Source: an uncultured bacterium
GTDB lineage: Bacteria > Bacillota > Clostridia > Lachnospirales > Lachnospiraceae
Assembly: GCA_947643145.1 (NCBI GenBank)
Contig: CANRVD010000015.1
Span: 1-47,982, forward strand
Direction of reading: 5' to 3'
DNA: 47,982 nt
The position numbers and the translations under genes are program-made. Each line of letters starts with the position of its first letter. The stretch's first letter is position 1. The notes under the pieces were generated by a model that saw only the letters and a list, made by a program, of their open reading frames with translations, had not been told where the DNA came from and ran no database searches. Below, one piece after another: positions 34,560 through 43,312 of this stretch.

Positions 34560-36329
34560 TTAATTTTCGCCCTGCAAAGCGTCAAATCCTTCTTCACCGG
34601 TACGAACTTTAACAACATTTTCCACATCATATACAAAAATCTTGCCATCACCGATATTTCCGGTATAAAGTGCCTTTTTCGCGGTTTCAATGACTTTCTC
34701 AACCGGTACGGCACTGACAACCACTTCTACCTTCATCTTAGGAAGCAGAACTACTTCCAGCTCCGCACCACGGTACATTCTTGTGATTCCTTTCTGTGTT
34801 CCACAGCCAAGTACCTGCGTTACGGTAATACCGTTTACGCCAATGGCATTCATTGCTTCCTTTAGTTCATCAAACTTGCTCTGCTGGCAGACAATAGAAA
34901 TCTTTGTAAGTTTTGCCACAGTTTCTGAAAACGATTTTGGTTCTTTTATAGCGGCAGGTACCGGTGCAGGATGAACCACTTCAACAGCCTTATCCATTGG
35001 AACATCGCCTTTCAAAGTTTCAATAGAAACACCTGCAGAGTAGAACATATTGCCTGCAGGCATAAAGTCTGCATAGGCAGAGGACAGTCCATGCTCTGTT
35101 GCATCCAGTCCCTGCAATTCCTCCTCTGCTGTGACACGAAGTCCGATTGCTGCCTTCACTATCAGGAACGTAATGGTAATCGTAACGACAGTCCATGCGA
35201 TGGTTGCAAACATTCCAACAAACTGAAGTCCCAACTGCTCGAATCCGCCGCCATAAAAAAGTCCTTCTGCCTTAATAGAACCGCCATCCACCGCGATTGC
35301 AAATCCTGGTGCAGACTTTGTTGCAAAGAGGCCGACGGCAACGGTACCCCAAATTCCATTTAACATATGTACGGCTACTGCACCAACCGGGTCATCTATC
35401 CTTAACTTATAATCTAAGAACCAAACACCAAAAATAACTAACAGTCCAGCTACTATGCCAATAATAATGGCGCCAAAGCAGTCTGTAACATCACAGGATG
35501 CCGTAATTGCCACCAGTCCGGCAAGGGAAGCATTCAGACACATTGACACATCCGGCTTTCCATATTTTAACCAGGTAAATACCATACAGACAACAGTTGC
35601 GATGGCAGGCGCTACTGTCGTTGTGAGGAAAATCGAGCCCAAATCCGCAAGGGAAGCAGCGGCGGCGCCATTAAATCCATACCAGCCAAACCAAAGAATA
35701 AATACACCTAATGCGCCAAGTGCAAGATTGTGTCCAGGAATCGCATGCGGTCTTCCGGTACGCTTGCTAAACTTTCCAATACGTGGGCCGAGAATTGCTG
35801 CACCAATTAGCGCACAAATTCCACCAACCATATGAATACAGTTAGAACCGGCAAAATCGTGAAATCCCATTTGGGCTAAGAAGCCGCCGCCCCAGGTCCA
35901 GTGTGCTTCGATTGGATAAATTAGCCCGGAGATTACTGCAGAATAGATACAGTAGGATATGAATTTTGTTCTCTCTGCCATCGCACCGGACACAATGGTT
36001 GCCGTTGTTGCACAAAATACCAGATTGAACACAAATCCCGAATACGGAAAACCGTCATAACCGGAAAAGATATCAAATCCCGGTTTTCCTATGATACCAA
36101 TCATATCTTCACCGAGCAGCAGGGAAGAACCAATCAGGATAAACATCACTGTACCAATACAGAAATCCATCAGATTCTTCATAATGATGTTTCCGGCATT
36201 TTTTGCTCTGGTAAAGCCTGCTTCCACCATTGCAAATCCGGCCTGCATCCAAAATACCAATGCAGCTCCGATTAAAAACCAGACACCATACAAGTTTTCA
36301 TTTACATAAGCTAATATTTCTTCTGACAT
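34560..36329 (-). CDS. Ammonium transporter Amt fused to a PII protein
   Basis: Residues 1-400 form an Amt/Rh channel with the twin pore histidines His166 (CIHMVGG) and His321 (AVHMLNGIWG) and the recruiting Asp158. A linker of about 75 residues follows, then a complete PII domain (about 474-589) with the ATP/2-oxoglutarate Gln512 (TQKGIT), a T-loop MYRGAELEVVL and the C-terminal TGNIGDGKIFVYDV. The Tyr that is uridylylated in proteobacterial PII is Leu524 here, so control must be by ligand binding. The start at 36329 has GAGG 6 nt upstream. The leader is long and full of hairpins. It belongs functionally with gltBD. Confidence 0.94.
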   Translation of the reverse strand: MSEEILAYVNENLYGVWFLIGAALVFWMQAGFAMVEAGFTRAKNAGNIIMKNLMDFCIGTVMFILIGSSLLLGEDMIGIIGKPGFDIFSGYDGFPYSGFVFNLVFCATTATIVSGAMAERTKFISYCIYSAVISGLIYPIEAHWTWGGGFLAQMGFHDFAGSNCIHMVGGICALIGAAILGPRIGKFSKRTGRPHAIPGHNLALGALGVFILWFGWYGFNGAAAASLADLGSIFLTTTVAPAIATVVCMVFTWLKYGKPDVSMCLNASLAGLVAITASCDVTDCFGAIIIGIVAGLLVIFGVWFLDYKLRIDDPVGAVAVHMLNGIWGTVAVGLFATKSAPGFAIAVDGGSIKAEGLFYGGGFEQLGLQFVGMFATIAWTVVTITITFLIVKAAIGLRVTAEEELQGLDATEHGLSSAYADFMPAGNMFYSAGVSIETLKGDVPMDKAVEVVHPAPVPAAIKEPKSFSETVAKLTKISIVCQQSKFDELKEAMNAIGVNGITVTQVLGCGTQKGITRMYRGAELEVVLLPKMKVEVVVSAVPVEKVIETAKKALYTGNIGDGKIFVYDVENVVKVRTGEEGFDALQGEN

Positions 36330-36480
36330 AATAAACCTCATTTCTGCGCACGTTTTTTGCGCATGACGAGTTTGTGTCAAGTGCGCGCAGACACAAATCT
36401 CGCGTGTGAAAAATTTATTTTTCACACTAGCCTTATTTCTGCACCGCTTTCTGTATCCAATACTGTGCCAAGCGGTGCAA
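36330..36480 (-). repeat. Chain of hairpins in the amt leader
   Basis: On the minus strand, downstream of the terminator-like hairpin: GCACCGC...GCGGTGC followed by AGAAATAAGG and CTAG; a 22-nt palindrome TGTGAAAAAT/ATTTTTCACA; TTTGTGTC/GACACAAA; and GCGCA/TGCGC directly before AGAAATGAGG and the start codon. The GGCTAG joint and the hairpin-AGAAAT pattern recur in other repeats of this window. Confidence 0.6.
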
Positions 36481-36510
36481 AACACAAATTGGATTTTCTA
36501 TGTACAAAAC

Positions 36511-36543
36511 AAAAAAGCGCCACGAATAAAATTTCGTGACGCC
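36511..36543 (-). terminator. Terminator directly after the amt promoter
   Basis: On the minus strand GCGTCACGAA pairs with TTCGTGGCGC (one T-G wobble, loop of six), followed by TTTTTT. It starts about 9 nt after the predicted transcription start, so most transcripts might end as an RNA of about 42 nt unless read-through is allowed. Confidence 0.75.
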
Positions 36544-36558
36544 TTTGTCATAATCAAT

Positions 36559-36586
36559 ATTATATGCTAAAGTTTTTTTATGTCAA
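36559..36586 (-). promoter_or_regulatory. Sigma-A promoter of amt
   Basis: On the minus strand a perfect TTGACA (36586-36581) and a perfect TATAAT (36564-36559) are spaced 16 bp. This is the best sigma-A promoter in the window. Confidence 0.85.
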
Positions 36587-36648
36587 CCATTTTTAAAATA
36601 TTTTTATCTCACAGGTTGGTATTCACAGTAACTTTTACAGCCATTTTA

Positions 36649-36657
36649 TGTTATACT
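36649..36657 (+). promoter_or_regulatory. Extended -10 promoter of miaB
   Basis: TGTTATACT forms an extended -10 element (TGnTATACT) about 53 nt before the miaB start. No clear -35 box is seen. Confidence 0.45.
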
Positions 36658-36709
36658 GTCTGTAAGTTTGCCAGATATCAACAAGACAAGAACCAGATAG
36701 GAGACAGGA

Positions 36710-38209
36710 ATGAGTACGAATAGAGATGTGATGAACAGGGAAGAAATTGAAGCAAGGATTGAAAAAACAGATATTACGCTTCCGCCGCCAAAGACAGAGC
36801 CGGACAGGCAGTATTATTTTATGAAAATGCTGCGAACTGTGGTGGAAGAGAAGAAGAAGGAGCTTGGAAGGCCATTATATGCCAATATTACGACATTTGG
36901 ATGTCAGATGAATGCCAGGGATTCGGAAAAGATTGCAGGAATTATGAATATAATAGGTTATGAGCAGACGGATTCCAATGAAGCGGATTTTTTGCTGTAC
37001 AACACCTGTACGGTAAGGGAGAATGCCAATCTCAAGGTATACGGCCGGCTGGGGCAGCTAAAGCGTCAGAAAGAAAAAAATCCGGAAATGGTGATTGCAC
37101 TTTGCGGGTGTATGATGCAGGAACCGGAAGTTGTGGAAAAGATTAAGAAAAGCTACCGGAATGTGGATATTATTTTTGGAACACATAATATATATAAAAT
37201 AGCGGAATTGCTGCTAAGCAAACTTTCAGACAGGCCGGAGAGTAAAAAGATGCTTGTGGATGTCTGGGAGGGAACAACGGAGATTGTCGAAGAGCTTCCA
37301 AATGAAAGAAAGTATTCCTTTAAAAGTGGTGTCAATATCATGTTTGGCTGTAATAATTTTTGCAGCTACTGTATCGTTCCTTATGTCAGGGGAAGGGAGC
37401 GGAGCCGCGAGCCAGAGGATATTCTTGCAGAAATTGAATGCATGGTCAGGGATGGCGTGGTAGAAGTGATGCTTTTAGGGCAGAATGTAAATTCGTATGG
37501 TAAGAACCTAAAAAAACCTGTTTCTTTTGCAGAACTTTTAGAGTGTGTGGAAAAGGTGGAGGGACTTTCGAGGATTCGCTTTATGACCTCCCACCCAAAG
37601 GATTTGTCGGATGAACTGATTGAAGTAATGGGAAGGTCAGAGAAGATTTGCAGGCAGCTCCATCTTCCACTTCAGTCAGGCAGCAGCCGGTTATTAAAGA
37701 CTATGAACCGTCATTATACAAAAGAGGATTATCTTTTATTGGTCCGTAAAATCCGCAGGGCGGTGCCGGATATTTCGCTGACCACGGATATTATTGTGGG
37801 ATTTCCGGGGGAGACAGAGGAAGATTTTGAAGAGACGATGGATGTGGTACGACAGGTAGAATTTGACAGTGCTTTTACCTTTATCTATAGTAAGCGGACC
37901 GGAACACCAGCAGCTGCTATGGAGGAGCAGGTACCGGAAGCGGTAGTAAAGGAGAGGTTTGACAGACTGCTTGCATTAGTACAGGAGATTTCTGCCAGAA
38001 AGACAGAAAAAGAGGTTGGTAAGGTTCATGAGGTCTTAGTAGAAGAGGTCAATGAGCAGGACTCTTCCCTGCTGACCGGAAGAACGAGTGGAAATTATAT
38101 CGTACATTTTGCGGGGGAGGCCAAGCAGATTGGGACAGTTGTTCCGGTAAGGTTAGAGGAAAGCAAAGGGTTTTATTATATGGGAGTACAGCTTCCATCG
38201 GAAGTGTGA
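36710..38209 (+). CDS. miaB: tRNA-2-methylthio-N6-dimethylallyladenosine synthase
   Basis: MiaB (499 residues) adds a methylthio group to i6A37 of tRNAs reading U-starting codons. The N-terminal auxiliary-cluster cysteines are in FGCQMN, NTCTVREN and LCGCMM; the radical-SAM motif is CNNFCSYC; a C-terminal TRAM domain follows. The protein has about 60 extra N-terminal residues, as is common in Clostridia. AGGAG stands before the ATG. The related rimO gene is near the right end of the window. Confidence 0.95.
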   Translation: MSTNRDVMNREEIEARIEKTDITLPPPKTEPDRQYYFMKMLRTVVEEKKKELGRPLYANITTFGCQMNARDSEKIAGIMNIIGYEQTDSNEADFLLYNTCTVRENANLKVYGRLGQLKRQKEKNPEMVIALCGCMMQEPEVVEKIKKSYRNVDIIFGTHNIYKIAELLLSKLSDRPESKKMLVDVWEGTTEIVEELPNERKYSFKSGVNIMFGCNNFCSYCIVPYVRGRERSREPEDILAEIECMVRDGVVEVMLLGQNVNSYGKNLKKPVSFAELLECVEKVEGLSRIRFMTSHPKDLSDELIEVMGRSEKICRQLHLPLQSGSSRLLKTMNRHYTKEDYLLLVRKIRRAVPDISLTTDIIVGFPGETEEDFEETMDVVRQVEFDSAFTFIYSKRTGTPAAAMEEQVPEAVVKERFDRLLALVQEISARKTEKEVGKVHEVLVEEVNEQDSSLLTGRTSGNYIVHFAGEAKQIGTVVPVRLEESKGFYYMGVQLPSEV

Positions 38210-38214
38210 AGGGA

Positions 38215-38290
38215 ATTTCTAATTCTGCAAAAAGCGCAGACAAAGAAATACTAAAACTTTACACAGGAAGAACGCAGAAGGACGTTCTTC
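38215..38290 (+). repeat. TTTCTAA plus GAAGAACG hairpin repeat, copy before dgt
   Basis: GAATTTCTAATTC is followed by a TCTGC/GCAGA hairpin (38224-38240) and by GAAGAACG (38267-38274) pairing with CGTTCTTC (38283-38290). Similar parts in similar order occur at 44976-45063 and 45104-45158. Confidence 0.55.
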
Positions 38291-38306
38291 TGAGGGAGGA
38301 TAAATT

Positions 38307-39359
38307 ATGAGCCAGACAGGAAAAGTTTCATATAATCTCAGAGAGCGTCAGGAAGAGAGGGAGCACAGTTTTTTAAGTCCGTATGCGACTTTTGCTGACC
38401 AGACGCTTGGCAGGGATAAGGAAGAAATGCAGTGTGATATCAGAACGGATTTCCAAAGAGACAGAGACCGTATTATCCACTGCAAGGCATTCAGGCGCCT
38501 GAAGCAGAAGACGCAGGTTTTTCTGGCACCAGAAGGGGACCATTACCGGACACGCCTGACACATACCCTGGAGGTGGCACAAAATGCCAGAACAATTGCT
38601 AGGGCACTTTTTCTAAATGAAGATTTGACAGAGGCGATTGCATTGGGGCATGATTTGGGGCATACGCCATTTGGCCATGCAGGGGAACGTGCGCTTGACC
38701 GGATTACAGAGGAATATGGCGGGTTTCAGCATAATGAGCAGAGCGTACGTGTAGTAGAGCGTCTGGAGAAAAATGGAAAAGGGCTGAATCTGACAAAAGA
38801 GGTCAGAGATGGGATTTTAAACCATCAGACAAGGTCAAATCCAATGACACTGGAAGGAAAGGTAGTCCGCCTGTCAGATAAAATTGCTTATACTAATTCA
38901 GATATTGATGATGCAATCCGGGCAGGCATTATCCGGGAAGCAGATATTCCAAAGGAACTGACGGATGTTCTGGGTGACAGTACGAACTCACGTCTGAATA
39001 CGCTGGTACATGATATTGTACGTAACAGCGAGGGAAAAAAGGATATCGGTATGTCGGAACCGGTGGAGCGTGCGATGTTTTCGCTGCGTCAGTTTCTTTT
39101 TAAGAGTGTCTATACCAATCCACTGGCAAAAGGGGAGGAAAAAAAGGTTAAAAATATGATTAACCAGCTATATGAATACTATATACATAATATTGAAAAG
39201 ATGCCAGAGGAGTTTTTACTGCTCATTCGTGAAGGAGAGCCAAACCAGAGGGTGGTTTGTGATTTTATTGCCTGTATGAGCGACCGTTATGCCGTAAATC
39301 TCTATAAAGAGATTATGATACCAAAGTCTTGGAGTGTTTTGGGAGTGGAGCACCGTTAG
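38307..39359 (+). CDS. dgt: dGTP triphosphohydrolase-like protein
   Basis: The 350-residue HD-domain protein belongs to the Dgt family, which hydrolyses dNTPs to the nucleoside and triphosphate. HD ligands: RTRLTHTLEVAQ, GHDLGHTPFGHAGE and the later Asp in RLSDKIAYTNSDIDD. Length fits the shorter Firmicutes type. GGGAGG lies 7 nt before the ATG. It precedes dnaG, the common clostridial order, which suggests a link with replication and dNTP balance. Confidence 0.92.
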   Translation: MSQTGKVSYNLRERQEEREHSFLSPYATFADQTLGRDKEEMQCDIRTDFQRDRDRIIHCKAFRRLKQKTQVFLAPEGDHYRTRLTHTLEVAQNARTIARALFLNEDLTEAIALGHDLGHTPFGHAGERALDRITEEYGGFQHNEQSVRVVERLEKNGKGLNLTKEVRDGILNHQTRSNPMTLEGKVVRLSDKIAYTNSDIDDAIRAGIIREADIPKELTDVLGDSTNSRLNTLVHDIVRNSEGKKDIGMSEPVERAMFSLRQFLFKSVYTNPLAKGEEKKVKNMINQLYEYYIHNIEKMPEEFLLLIREGEPNQRVVCDFIACMSDRYAVNLYKEIMIPKSWSVLGVEHR

Positions 39360-39471
39360 CAATTTATTTCAATTAACCTTTTGGCACCTTAATCTGGGAA
39401 GAAAAAAAAGGAAAATAAAATTCCACGTCGAATAACTAACTTAGAGGGCAGGTTTTGAAAGGAGGAGCCAC

Positions 39472-41253
39472 ATGGCACGGTTTTCAGAGGAACAAATTGA
39501 AGAAGTCCGTCAGAGGAGTGATATTGTTGACATCATCGGCAGCTATGTAAAGCTGAAGCGTTCCGGAAGCGGCTATGTCGGGCTTTGCCCATTTCATAAT
39601 GAAAAGACTCCTTCTTTTTCGGTAAATCCGGCCAGACAGATGTATAAATGTTTTGGATGTGGTGTGGGCGGCAATGTCATTACCTTTGTGATGGAATATG
39701 AGAATTATTCCTTTCCAGAAGCAATGCAGCATCTGGCAGAGCGAGCCGGAATTTCGCTGCCGGAAAAAGAGATGACAGCAGAGCAGAAGAGGCAGGAAAG
39801 TCTTCGGACAATATTGCTGGAAATCAATACAAAGGCTGCAAGGTATTATTATGCAAGGCTGAAATCGCCACAGGGAAAGACGGGCTTTGACTATTTAAAG
39901 GAAAGAGGGCTTTCGGATGAGACGATTCTTCATTTTGGGCTGGGCTATGCAGGTCAGGGTGGGGACGAGTTATACCGTTATCTGAGGCAGCAGGGATATA
40001 ATGATTCGGTTTTAAAGGAAAGTGGTCTTTTTAAAATAGAAGAACGGGGCTGCTATGATAAGTTCTGGAACCGGGTCATGTTTCCGATTATGGATATTAG
40101 TAACCATGTCATTGGTTTTGGCGGAAGAGTGATGGGAGATGCAAAACCCAAATACCTGAATTCACCGGAGACAAAGCTCTTTGATAAGAGCCGGAACCTC
40201 TTTGGACTAAATTATGCCAGACAGGGAAACCGAAAAAACCTGATTTTATGTGAAGGATATATGGATGTGATTGCACTGCATCAGGCAGGCTTTACCAATG
40301 CAGTTGCTTCTTTGGGAACGGCATTTACGGAGCAGCAGGCAAGCCTGTTAAAGCGATATACGGATGAGGTGCTTTTAACGTATGACAGCGATGGCGCCGG
40401 ACGAAAGGCAGCCCTGCGGGCCATTCCGATTTTACGAAATGCCGGGCTGAGTGGAAGGATAGTGAACCTGGAGCCGTATAAGGACCCGGATGAATTTATA
40501 AAAGCGCTTGGAGATGCGGAATTTGAAAAAAGGCTTGGGGATGCGCAGAACAGTTTTTTCTTTGAAATAGAGGAATTAAGGCGTGGATATGATATGTCAG
40601 ACCCAGAGCAGAAGACCAGGTATTATCATGAAATTGCGAAGAAGCTTCTGATATTTCAAGATAAGGTACAGAGAGATAATTATCTGGAGGCAGTTGCGGC
40701 AAAATATGATATCCGAAGGGATGATTTAAGGGATCTGGTGATTCGTTACAGTAACCGGATGCCTGAGGGGTACCGGAAAGAGGACAGGCAGGAAAGAGAG
40801 AGGAAAAGAAACCAGAAAGAGGAAGAGAAAGGAATTTCTTATTCATACCGTCTGCTTTTGTCATGGCTGATAGAAGATGCCTCACTTTTCCGGCAGATTC
40901 GTGAAAGGATTTCGCCAGAGGACTTTATGGAAGAAAATTACCGGATTGTAGCGGAAATGCTTTATGGACAGCTTGAAGCAGGGGAACTTGTCCCGGCAAA
41001 GATTATCAATTATTTTCAGGATGTAGAGGGACAGAAGTTAGCCGCTCAGATGTTTCAGACGGATTACAGGACTAAGATGGGCAGGGAAGAGAAAGAAAAA
41101 GCACTGAATGAACTGGTTGTGCGAATCAAGGAATACAGTATTGATTACAGAATTCGCAATTTGACCAATGTAGAAGAGCTGCAGAACCTGATTTTAGAGA
41201 AGAAACGGTGGCAGACACCACAGAATTTGCATATTTCTTTGAAAGATGGTTAA
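39472..41253 (+). CDS. dnaG: DNA primase
   Basis: DnaG (593 residues) makes RNA primers at the replication fork. It has the CHC2 zinc ribbon (Cys39, His42, Cys60, Cys63), the RNA polymerase core with the TOPRIM motifs (LCEGYMDVIAL and LTYDSDGAGRKA), and a C-terminal helicase-binding region. AAAGGAGG lies before the ATG. It is 49 bp before rpoD, forming the macromolecular-synthesis operon. Confidence 0.96.
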   Translation: MARFSEEQIEEVRQRSDIVDIIGSYVKLKRSGSGYVGLCPFHNEKTPSFSVNPARQMYKCFGCGVGGNVITFVMEYENYSFPEAMQHLAERAGISLPEKEMTAEQKRQESLRTILLEINTKAARYYYARLKSPQGKTGFDYLKERGLSDETILHFGLGYAGQGGDELYRYLRQQGYNDSVLKESGLFKIEERGCYDKFWNRVMFPIMDISNHVIGFGGRVMGDAKPKYLNSPETKLFDKSRNLFGLNYARQGNRKNLILCEGYMDVIALHQAGFTNAVASLGTAFTEQQASLLKRYTDEVLLTYDSDGAGRKAALRAIPILRNAGLSGRIVNLEPYKDPDEFIKALGDAEFEKRLGDAQNSFFFEIEELRRGYDMSDPEQKTRYYHEIAKKLLIFQDKVQRDNYLEAVAAKYDIRRDDLRDLVIRYSNRMPEGYRKEDRQERERKRNQKEEEKGISYSYRLLLSWLIEDASLFRQIRERISPEDFMEENYRIVAEMLYGQLEAGELVPAKIINYFQDVEGQKLAAQMFQTDYRTKMGREEKEKALNELVVRIKEYSIDYRIRNLTNVEELQNLILEKKRWQTPQNLHISLKDG

Positions 41254-41302
41254 AGTATAAGAAATAACTGTAGCCAGTACATATAGGAAAGGAAGGAATA
41301 CT

Positions 41303-42559
41303 ATGGCAACAGAAAAGAAACAGACAAGCGAGGATTTCGTAGAGGAGAAGAAAGTAAAAAGGCCCGCTGCGAAAAAGAACGCAGCGAAAAGTTCTCCCGG
41401 TAAGAAAAATTCTGCCAGAAAAAAAGAGACAGATCAGGCAGAAGAAGAGAAGAAATTTCGCGAGAAGCTGGCTGCACTGAAGGAACTGGCAAAATCAAAG
41501 CGCAATGTTCTGGAACTTACTGAAATCAATAGTTTCTTTAATGATATCGGGCTGGATGAAGAGAAGACGGAGAAAGTAATTGACTTTTTGGAGTTAGAGG
41601 GCGTTGATGTGCTTCGCATTCCTGAGGGAAAGGAAACGGACGAAGATATTATTTTGGAAATGGAAGCGAGCGGAGAAGTGCCGGATGATGAAGAAATTGA
41701 AAAGATTGATTTGTCTGTACCGGAGGGAATCAGTATTGAAGACCCTGTCCGTATGTATCTGAAAGAAATTGGAAAGGTACCTCTTCTTACAGCAGAGGAA
41801 GAAGTGGAGCTTGCAAGGCTGATGGAGCATGGCGATATGGAGGCAAAGAAGAAGCTTGCCGAAGCGAACCTGCGTCTGGTCGTCAGCATTGCCAAGCGTT
41901 ATGTTGGCCGTGGAATGCTGTTCCTTGACTTAATTCAGGAGGGGAATTTAGGCTTAATTAAGGCTGTGGAGAAGTTTGATTATAAAAAAGGATATAAATT
42001 CAGTACGTATGCAACCTGGTGGATTCGTCAGGCGATTACGCGGGCGATTGCCGACCAGGCAAGGACAATCCGTATTCCGGTGCATATGGTTGAGACAATC
42101 AATAAATTTGTAAGGGTGCAGAGACAGCTTTTACAGGAGTTGGGAAGAGAACCTTATCCAGAGGAAATAGCGAAACATATGAATATGCCGGTAGACAGAG
42201 TACGTGAAATTCAAAAGATTTCATTAGAACCGGTTTCTCTTGAAACTCCGATCGGTGAGGAGGAAGACAGTCATTTGGGAGATTTTATTCAGGATGACAA
42301 TGTTCCGGTGCCGGCAGAGGCAGCAGCTTTTACTCTGCTTCGGGAGCAGCTTGAGGAGGTGCTTGGTACTTTGACGGAGAGGGAGCAAAAGGTATTAAAG
42401 CTTCGTTTCGGACTGGAAGATGGACGGGCCCGTACTCTGGAGGAGGTAGGAAAAGAATTTAAAGTAACGCGTGAACGTATCCGCCAGATTGAGGCAAAAG
42501 CACTCCGAAAATTAAGACATCCCAGCCGCAGCCGTAAGTTAAAGGATTATCTGGAGTGA
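41303..42559 (+). CDS. rpoD: Primary sigma factor RpoD/SigA
   Basis: The 418-residue sigma factor directs housekeeping transcription. After a Lys/Ala-rich N-terminus it has region 1.1 (about residues 50-105), region 1.2 ([16 protein letters not shown]), region 2 ([17 protein letters not shown] and [16 protein letters not shown]), region 3 and region 4 with the helix-turn-helix ([20 protein letters not shown]). Its last codons overlap the GTG start of trmK. Confidence 0.97.
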   Translation: MATEKKQTSEDFVEEKKVKRPAAKKNAAKSSPGKKNSARKKETDQAEEEKKFREKLAALKELAKSKRNVLELTEINSFFNDIGLDEEKTEKVIDFLELEGVDVLRIPEGKETDEDIILEMEASGEVPDDEEIEKIDLSVPEGISIEDPVRMYLKEIGKVPLLTAEEEVELARLMEHGDMEAKKKLAEANLRLVVSIAKRYVGRGMLFLDLIQEGNLGLIKAVEKFDYKKGYKFSTYATWWIRQAITRAIADQARTIRIPVHMVETINKFVRVQRQLLQELGREPYPEEIAKHMNMPVDRVREIQKISLEPVSLETPIGEEEDSHLGDFIQDDNVPVPAEAAAFTLLREQLEEVLGTLTEREQKVLKLRFGLEDGRARTLEEVGKEFKVTRERIRQIEAKALRKLRHPSRSRKLKDYLE

Positions 42560-43275
42560 TAAAGTTATCAAAGCGTTTGCAGATGGTCGCAGATAATGTG
42601 ATGTCAGGGGGAGTGGTGGCAGATATTGGATGTGACCACGGTTTTACGTCTATTTATCTGATGGAAAATAAAATGGCAGAGCACGTGATTGCTATGGATA
42701 TTAGCAAGGGACCTTTGGAACGGGCAAAAGAGCATATTATGCAATATGGGTTGGAGGAATCTATTTCACTCCGGTTGTCAGACGGTGCAAAGGAACTGAT
42801 GTCTGGAGAGGCGGAGACACTTCTAATCAGCGGAATGGGCGGCAATCTAATCTGCCGTATTTTAGAAGAAAGTGAGCCGGTCACAAGAACAGCAAAAGAA
42901 CTGGTTTTATCTCCGCAGTCGGAGGTATATCAGGTGAGGCGTCTGCTTCACAAACTGGGTTTTTGCATTGCAGCAGAGGATATGGTGCTTGATCAGGGGA
43001 AATATTATGTGGTGATACGTGGTGTTCCGGGAGAGGAATTATATCAGGAGGAGATAGAATATCTTTATGGAAGAAAGCTGATAGAAGGAAAGAGCAGGAT
43101 ATTTCAGAGTTTTCTCAGGAAAGAGGCAGGGCGTGTGGAAAAGGTTCTTGCCGGTATGGAGCAAAAAAAACTATCACAGGACAGTCAGAGAAAACAACAG
43201 GAGCTGGTGCAGGAGAGAAATTGGATTCTGGAGGTTCTGAATCGAATCTCGTCAGATTCGGGCAGCGCCAGATAG
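42556..43275 (+). CDS. trmK: tRNA (adenine-22-N1)-methyltransferase
   Basis: TrmK (239 residues) methylates A22 of certain tRNAs. The SAM-binding motif is [15 protein letters not shown], followed by [12 protein letters not shown] and [11 protein letters not shown]. It starts with GTG at 42556 inside the rpoD stop region (GTGA overlap of 4 bases), so translation is coupled. The order rpoD-trmK is widespread in Firmicutes. The C-terminal helical part is Gln/Lys/Glu-rich. Confidence 0.93.
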   Translation: MIKLSKRLQMVADNVMSGGVVADIGCDHGFTSIYLMENKMAEHVIAMDISKGPLERAKEHIMQYGLEESISLRLSDGAKELMSGEAETLLISGMGGNLICRILEESEPVTRTAKELVLSPQSEVYQVRRLLHKLGFCIAAEDMVLDQGKYYVVIRGVPGEELYQEEIEYLYGRKLIEGKSRIFQSFLRKEAGRVEKVLAGMEQKKLSQDSQRKQQELVQERNWILEVLNRISSDSGSAR

Positions 43276-43312
43276 CAGCTTATGTGCAGGAGTGCACAGG
43301 ATTGGAGAGTGT

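Noticed and set aside
36481..36550. ANTAR-type two-hairpin antiterminator site in the amt leader
   Set aside because: The hexaloop of the first stem is ATTTTA on the plus strand and TAAAAT-like on the other, without the required A1 and G4, and no second matching hexaloop was found.
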